From: Mycocentrospora acerina
Lineage: Eukaryota > Ascomycota > Dothideomycetes > Pleosporales
Reading direction: 5' to 3'
Assembly: GCA_022701365.1 (NCBI GenBank)
Contig: JAKUHH010000241.1
Span: forward strand, 25,430-89,429
DNA: 64,000 nt
Shown: one piece after another, positions 58,725-64,000 of the stretch
How the letters are laid out: each line of letters starts with the position of its first letter
Position numbering within the stretch: the stretch's first letter is position 1
Made by a program: the position numbers and the translations under genes
The notes under the pieces: generated by a model
Told to the model about the DNA's origin: nothing
Database searches by the model: none
What the model saw: only the letters and a program-made list of their open reading frames with translations

Positions 58725-58881
58725 CAAGGGTGAGCGGAAGTTTAAATAGATAAGGATTTTTGCTCCATCCCGTTTTATCATCAGAGTCTGCACGAACGTC
58801 TCGTCCAAGCAAATCAACTACTTAGAGAACGGGTTTGCATAGACTACTTTGCTCACTTTGAACCGCTATACACATGTATGT

Positions 58882-60051
58882 CTAATCCGAATCAGGAAGT
58901 AGTTGATAGACAAGCTTTGCAGAGTGTACTTTCCCCGCTTTAAGCTCTTCTAATCCTTTTACCACACCCGCCAACCCTTCGAGGCTTACAATTGCGGGAT
59001 GCGTTTGCAGTTTCCCCTAATTTGACGATGTAAGTGAAGAGCAAAACAAGGTAGGTTACAGGTAGACGAACCTCTGCGAGCAGTCTTTCTGTCAGATTCA
59101 TGAACATCTTAGCAAACTCGAAACACTCTGGTATAGCCGGAAAGACCGTCGGACCGTATGTGAACTCCTCGCCCATCATGGTGTACATGACTACTGCGCT
59201 TGACTCGACATCTTCCCGGGGCGACTGAATAGGATTCGTGGTACCGTAGCGAGCTCCTGGGTACGTCCATAAGGCATCTGCACACATCTTGGCCGTAGAC
59301 TCGATCGCTATCGTATCCCATGCGTAGCGTAAACTGTTCTTGGTGAGCCGGCGAATTTCGCGTCCAGTCTCGGGATTCTGATAGTCATAGCAATAATCCG
59401 CGCCCAAACCGCGTAAGCGTTTATACTGGTCGGGATGGCAAATGGTGACAACTGTGTAGCCAGAACTGTAAATTTCAAGGTCTTTCAGCATGTATAAATT
59501 TTTTATGGAATCAAGGGACTTGGCGTTCCTTACAGCTTAGCAAATTGAATGGCAAGTCCACCGACTGAGGTACCGCCGCCATAGATCAGGACATACTGCT
59601 TGTCTGTTATGGGATCCGTGGGAAGATTCAACATGAGAGATTTCTGGTAGAGGCCTTGTCCGACAGTGATGGCGCCGAGTGAAATAGTGGCCGCCTTTGC
59701 GTAAGAAAGATCAGCGGGTTTTCGCATTTGCACATCTCCTTTGGCAACAATATATTCGGCGAAGGCTCCGTCTTCTCCCTGTACTAGATTGGATCCATGG
59801 ACAACACCGCAGATACTGTCACCTTGTTTCCACTTCTTCGAGACTGATTTTCCAACTTTTTGGACGACACCCGCGTAATCGCAGCCAACAAGCGCTCCAT
59901 CCATTGCTCTTCCGTAGGCGATATGCTTCCAGTCTGTGGGATTCAGCGCCACGGCATGTGGTTTGACGAGAACATAATCATTCCGCAGCTTAGGCAGAGG
60001 CCTCTCGTGCACAAGCTGAGCTCGATTACCCAGTATCACAACTGCGCTCAT
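58882..60051 (-). CDS. Zinc-free MDR family reductase (trans-enoyl-reductase/quinone-reductase-like); three exons
   Basis: Medium-chain dehydrogenase/reductase that likely reduces an activated C=C or quinone with NADPH. Exons 60051-59534, 59465-59072, 59016-58882; introns 68 and 55 nt (donors GTAAGG and GTTCGT). Each join restores a family motif: AIQFAKLSGYTVVTICHP and LLAEGKLQTHPAIVSLEGL. The last exon ends GLEELKAGKVHSAKLVYQL, the usual C-terminus, so it is missed if only the longest frames are read. 348 residues. N-terminal GroES-like part (ALNPTDWKHI, GCDYAGVV) followed by nucleotide motif GGGTSVGG; structural-zinc cysteines are absent. The start MSAVVILGNR is family-typical; an in-frame ATG at 60195 would add a basic 48-residue extension, possibly an organelle signal. 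Similar proteins act as stand-alone enoyl reductases beside polyketide synthases, but none is here. Confidence 0.9.
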
Positions 60052-60422
60052 GGAAGAACATCTGGTGAGTGCAGCAATACTTTTTCCGTAATTTGTTCTC
60101 TCTTTTCCTTGAGAGCAAGCTCGAGATAAAATCCCCGTCGACCGACCCAACCTACCTGACATAGCTCGCCAGAAGTGCTCGCCCGCTCGAGGCATCTAGG
60201 TGTATGAGCAAAAGACCCAGTCAAGAGAGGTAAGCGTAGTATGAATGAATCGTGGATTTGAACGGATAACCAATTATTATTTAGTGAAAGGGACTGCTGT
60301 CAGTAGGAATGCTATTAAAAAGGCTGACAACCAATTGAAACTAAACGCTTCAAACAATAAATTGCGCACCAATGTAGCAAAATGAACCAGTTCTACACTA
60401 TGGGTAATGTAGTGTGGAGTCC

Positions 60423-60460
60423 CCTCGGTTACCAGATATTTAGCTCAACTAAGCCCGAGG
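60423..60460. promoter_or_regulatory. Inverted CCTCGG/CCGAGG pair upstream of the MDR reductase
   Basis: CCTCGG at 60423-60428 and CCGAGG at 60455-60460, 26 bp between the CGG and CCG triplets, about 370 bp upstream of the ATG at 60051 (230 bp from 60195). Confidence 0.4.
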
Positions 60461-60599
60461 AATTCGGTAATACTGCACCGACAAACCGCACAAGAACGAT
60501 AACCCCTAGTTGAGAGCTAAAACACATCTCTCTGTTACCATAGCTTATCTAATCTTACGCTGAGTAACGTACTTTACGAGCGAGTCACTCAAATTTACT

Positions 60600-62310
60600 A
60601 AGCCCTTGACAATACTACGGTTATTATGACGTAAACCTGCCCATTTTAGCACCATACAGTGCAGTGCCGCGAAATTAATTATTGTAAGACTACCTTCACT
60701 TTTCCACATGATTATATGAGAATTATGTAAAGTCTTATTGCACTATTTGTAAAGCCTTTTCATTATTTAACTTCCTTCAGCGCTCTCTTTCCTCTTTGCT
60801 CTCTTTCTTTAACTAAGCTTTCTAAATTACAATAGAAACATTCATTGAAAACTATATTTAATATTTAAATACCACCCTATTATGATAAATTATAAATACG
60901 ATACATAATTTTGTTAAAAGGTAAAACGAAAATTCTTCTTGTGTATTGTAGTGCTTATACTAAAATTACACTCTAATTGCTCTGAAAAATTAAGACATTT
61001 TCTAACCTTGTGATTGCCCTGTAGCGATCCTAGAGTAGATTGCTTATTTTACTGTGTTTAAAACTGATCGGGGAACTCAGATAAATTATTATCAGAAACA
61101 CTATTTTTTAACATTACTTCTTAAGATAACTGTTGATTACGTTTAGTTGCCTAGCTGTTGTTAAAAGTACACACTGATGAGACTTGGCAGAAGTTACTCT
61201 TAAACTCTAAGTATCTACTGTAACAAGATAAATAGGTCAAAGGCTACGGAACTTCCTTTCTTAAAGCAACTAGTAAGTAGCAATTAATAGCTGATTTTAG
61301 AAAAGCAAAGGTGAAAAGTAAATAACACTTTAAACCTTGTGAAGTTAAGCAGATAGATTTAAAGTAGAGTACACAACTATATTAGTAAAAAAATTGCTGC
61401 TTTTAGAGGAAGACTTCTGTAAAGGTTTAAATTCTAGTTTTAAAGTTACTCTCTCTTACATTAATAAAGGCAAATTTTTAACAATCTTATCTTAAGCTGA
61501 TTTCTTATTTTTACATTATTATGTCCTTAATGAATAGTAATTGAAACTTTTAAGAAACAAAATAAGTTAAGGAACTTAATTAATGTTTAATTATAAATTG
61601 CCTTAAATAATAACAATGTAAGTAGTACATTATAGATTAGTTGCATGTTATATAGCTTTAAAGTATGTTCTTTTAAATTTAATATTTAGACAAAATATAA
61701 ATACTGTAAACAGTATAAAACTTAATGTATTACATTACTACTTAAAATATTTAATTTTAAATCTAACACCTTTCTACTTGCACAACTCTTAAAAACAATA
61801 TTTTATGTACCTAGTTAATCTTCTTTTAGATTTTACAATTCTAAATATCTGCAAAAGCTAAATAGAAGTATTTAAGGTGTTTAAAATTAAAAAAACATAA
61901 TAGTTTTTGTAATATCTCTATTTAAATTTAGGTTTTGATCTATTATATTAACCTGTATATACATTTTATAACCTTTTTTAGGCTATAATAGTAAATAAAA
62001 TTAGTAGATATAAGCTATTAGATACATAACTTAAGGTTATAAATTTTTAAAAATTTTCTCTAACACTTTTTTTAATTAATTTAGTAGAAGTTAAACTTTT
62101 ATTTTCTTTACTTTTAATAAAAGAGGCACTTTAGAAAATCCTTTTAAAATTTAATTTAGACTTATAGATAAAACATTTTTTTGGTTTTAATGCATCACTC
62201 TAAAGACCTTACATATTATAAAAAGGTAATTAAGTTTTAAGATCTATAATAACTCTTAAGTAGCTAGAAGTGTATAAAAAGATGTAGGCATAGTTATACT
62301 AGTAGTAGTA
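60600..62310. other. AT-rich DNA without identifiable genes
   Basis: Base composition drops at about 60.7 kb. No open frame or known repeat was seen. The block is AT-rich but keeps more TpG/CpA than the retroelement blocks, so it may be old, partly RIP-mutated DNA. Confidence 0.45.
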
Positions 62311-62400
62311 GTACTGTACTAGGTTAAAAGTCTTGTTGTAGCAACACTTAGGCCTTATGCCTTTGCAAACTCTAAAATTACACGCTCTAAATTCAACTAC
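62311..62400 (-). repeat. Border repeat, second type, right (inverted) copy
   Basis: Inverse of 56051-56140: aaaagtcttgttgtagcaac, acttaggcc and tttgcaaactctaaa match the reverse complement of the left copy with RIP-type substitutions. It places the monooxygenase/reductase island between inverted repeats about 6.2 kb apart. Confidence 0.65.
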
Positions 62401-64000
62401 CTTTACACTACTAATATAAGAGCTAGTAATTCTAAAATTTAAACTAAATTATTTGTTAAATTAGAAGTTACTTAATCACTACTATAAGCAGATTAATACA
62501 GCTATTAGTGCAAAGACATGTAGAGTTACAGCCTAGTTTAATATATTATAGCATACTATGCAGCGGATACTTAAGAGATAAACTGTATACAGATTATTAA
62601 CTACTAAGACTTAGTCTAGCTACTGAATAAATTTATTATATTATAAGAGTTATTTATAAATTTGGTAAGTAGAAAAGTAAATTTAAATTAAATACGCAGA
62701 CCTCTTAAAATAAGCTAATATCTGTTTACTTATTTAGACTACTACTTGTATATTAAAGAACATAATATACTAATTACTAATAACAAATAGATTTAAAAAC
62801 TACACATTAAAAATGTACCTTAAAAATAACTTATTTATAGCTTAACTATATTAAAAATCCTATAAATTTATAAATAGCCTTAACTATAAAAGAGTAATGT
62901 TAAGTTTAGTAATAAGTGCAAATTTATTTAAAGATAAAGATGCTATACTTAATAAGTTTTTTCCTACTATAATGTAGATTTAAGTATAAGATAGTTTATA
63001 AAAAGACTACTTTTTATGTACATAATTAGAAAACTTTTGTTATAATTTTAGTAACTCTTAGAGGTTGTGTAAGTAAGAGTTCTTTTGTAATAATAAGTTA
63101 TTATAGTAGTTTACTATTTTATAGTTACAGAGCATGCAGCTACTGTTAAGTTCTTAAAGAGGTACTATTATATATTTAATATAAGCTTAGTAATCTGTTT
63201 TTCTAGAATAGTATAAAAAGTCTATATAGTAAAAGTTAAAATAGAGTAGTAAGAGGACTATAAAATTTATATTTTAAATTACCTTTTTAAATCTTTACTT
63301 CTAAACTCTAATTAGTATATAAAGTAAGCTTTTATAGAAATGCTCTATAAGATCTTTAAAAAATTAATTAGTTAAGTAATACTTAAGAAGAGTAAGATTA
63401 AAATTATAAAGGCTTTAAAAAGAAATATTTAGAAATACCTTAAAAATTAATTAAGAATTTAATTTACTTTATACTTTACAATATAGAAGCAGTGATAATT
63501 ACTTACAGGTACTAGACTAAATATTAGGTGTATTTTAAGTAGTTTAACATACTTATTCCTTAAATTAAGTTGGAAACAAATATGTAGTAGTAGTTTAGAT
63601 ATAGTGAATTAATAATAGTAGAGTAGTCTAAGTAGAATTGCAACAAGACATTTGACGCGCGACTGTAGTAGTAGTAGTAGTAGTAGTTGCTATTGCTGCT
63701 GCTGCTATTTTTATCGTAGTTGCTAAAGAAGAGTAAAATATATAGGTATTCCTAAACAACGCATAACACAAGATATAGAGGAAAATTAATTTAATCTTTA
63801 GGAAGAAAAAAGTAAGGATTAAAATAATTAGTCTTAACACTATTTAAGTACTAATCTTAAGAAACTTTAAAAGATAACTTTAAAAGAAAGAACTTTTATA
63901 TTTATCTAAAACATTTTTAATAATTTAAAAAATAAATTCTAAGTTTTTATTAATTTAACTTAAACTAAACTTTTAGTTTTTAATTTTAATATGCTTAAGA
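62401..64000. other. AT-rich DNA with a triplet microsatellite and a partial border repeat
   Basis: No genes. A partial copy of the second border repeat (gcaacaagacatttgacgcg) lies at 63635-63670, followed by TAG and GCT triplet runs at 63667-63705. A 70-codon minus-strand frame at 63628-63840 covers the microsatellite and is not considered a gene. Confidence 0.5.

Noticed and set aside
58882..60195. MDR reductase as part of a polyketide cluster
   Set aside because: Stand-alone enoyl reductases of this type often partner polyketide synthases, but no synthase, acyltransferase or other biosynthetic backbone is in the window.
1..64000. tRNA, rRNA, CRISPR, replication origin or bacterial-type operon features
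   Set aside because: No cloverleaf, rDNA or spaced direct-repeat array was recognised by eye, and the sequence is clearly eukaryotic. A tRNAscan or Infernal run would settle small RNA genes.

Overview
The window looks like genomic DNA of a filamentous ascomycete (Pezizomycotina). Coding genes have short introns (49-94 nt), there is a Zn(II)2Cys6 regulator, and long AT-rich blocks carry the signature of repeat-induced point mutation (RIP): TpA-rich, poor in CpA/TpG/CpG, full of stop codons, yet still recognisable as LINE and Ty3/Gypsy retrotransposons. The genus cannot be named from the sequence.

Layout. 1-15.1 kb: RIP-mutated block. A Tad/I-like LINE (+) is split by a Gypsy element (-, 950-8158, 5-bp target duplication GTATA) and by a solo LTR (10752-11041, duplication TGTAG). 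A truncated LTR element follows, ending at 14264. 15.15-19.93 kb: island 1, with a Zn2Cys6 regulator (-) and a RIP-damaged mitochondrial-carrier pseudogene (-), bounded by inverted copies of a border repeat. 20-31.6 kb: a Gypsy element (-, 20852-28209), related fragments and unassigned AT-rich DNA. 31.6-38.3 kb: island 2, with an S15/CocE-type hydrolase (-) divergent from a homogentisate 1,2-dioxygenase paralogue (+), a flavin-reductase-like protein (-) and another border repeat. 38.6-46.2 kb: an internally deleted LINE (-), a retroelement relic, a solo LTR (duplication GATAC), and a 237-bp exact duplication around one N (assembly artefact). 46.4-52.9 kb: island 3, with aldehyde dehydrogenase (+), class III CoA-transferase (-) and acyl-CoA dehydrogenase (-). 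53-56.2 kb: LINE 3' fragment, Gypsy LTR, unassigned DNA. 56.2-60.6 kb: island 4, with a Baeyer-Villiger-type flavin monooxygenase (+) tail-to-tail with a zinc-free MDR reductase (-). 60.6-64 kb: AT-rich, no genes; an inverted copy of the repeat at 56.05 kb lies at 62.3 kb.

How the genes may work together (inference). Every intact enzyme belongs to a catabolic family: ring cleavage, Baeyer-Villiger oxidation, ester/amide hydrolysis, aldehyde oxidation, CoA transfer, acyl-CoA oxidation and enone/quinone reduction. No polyketide synthase, NRPS or terpene cyclase is present. This fits a dispersed aromatic or alicyclic carbon-use cluster. A CCTCGG/CCGAGG hexamer, often paired, recurs upstream of most of these genes and upstream of the regulator, including palindromic CGG-Nx-CCG arrangements typical of Zn2Cys6 sites. 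That suggests one regulon spread over four GC-balanced islands. Splice sites below were worked out by eye from reading frame and family motifs; several starts differ from the longest ORF.
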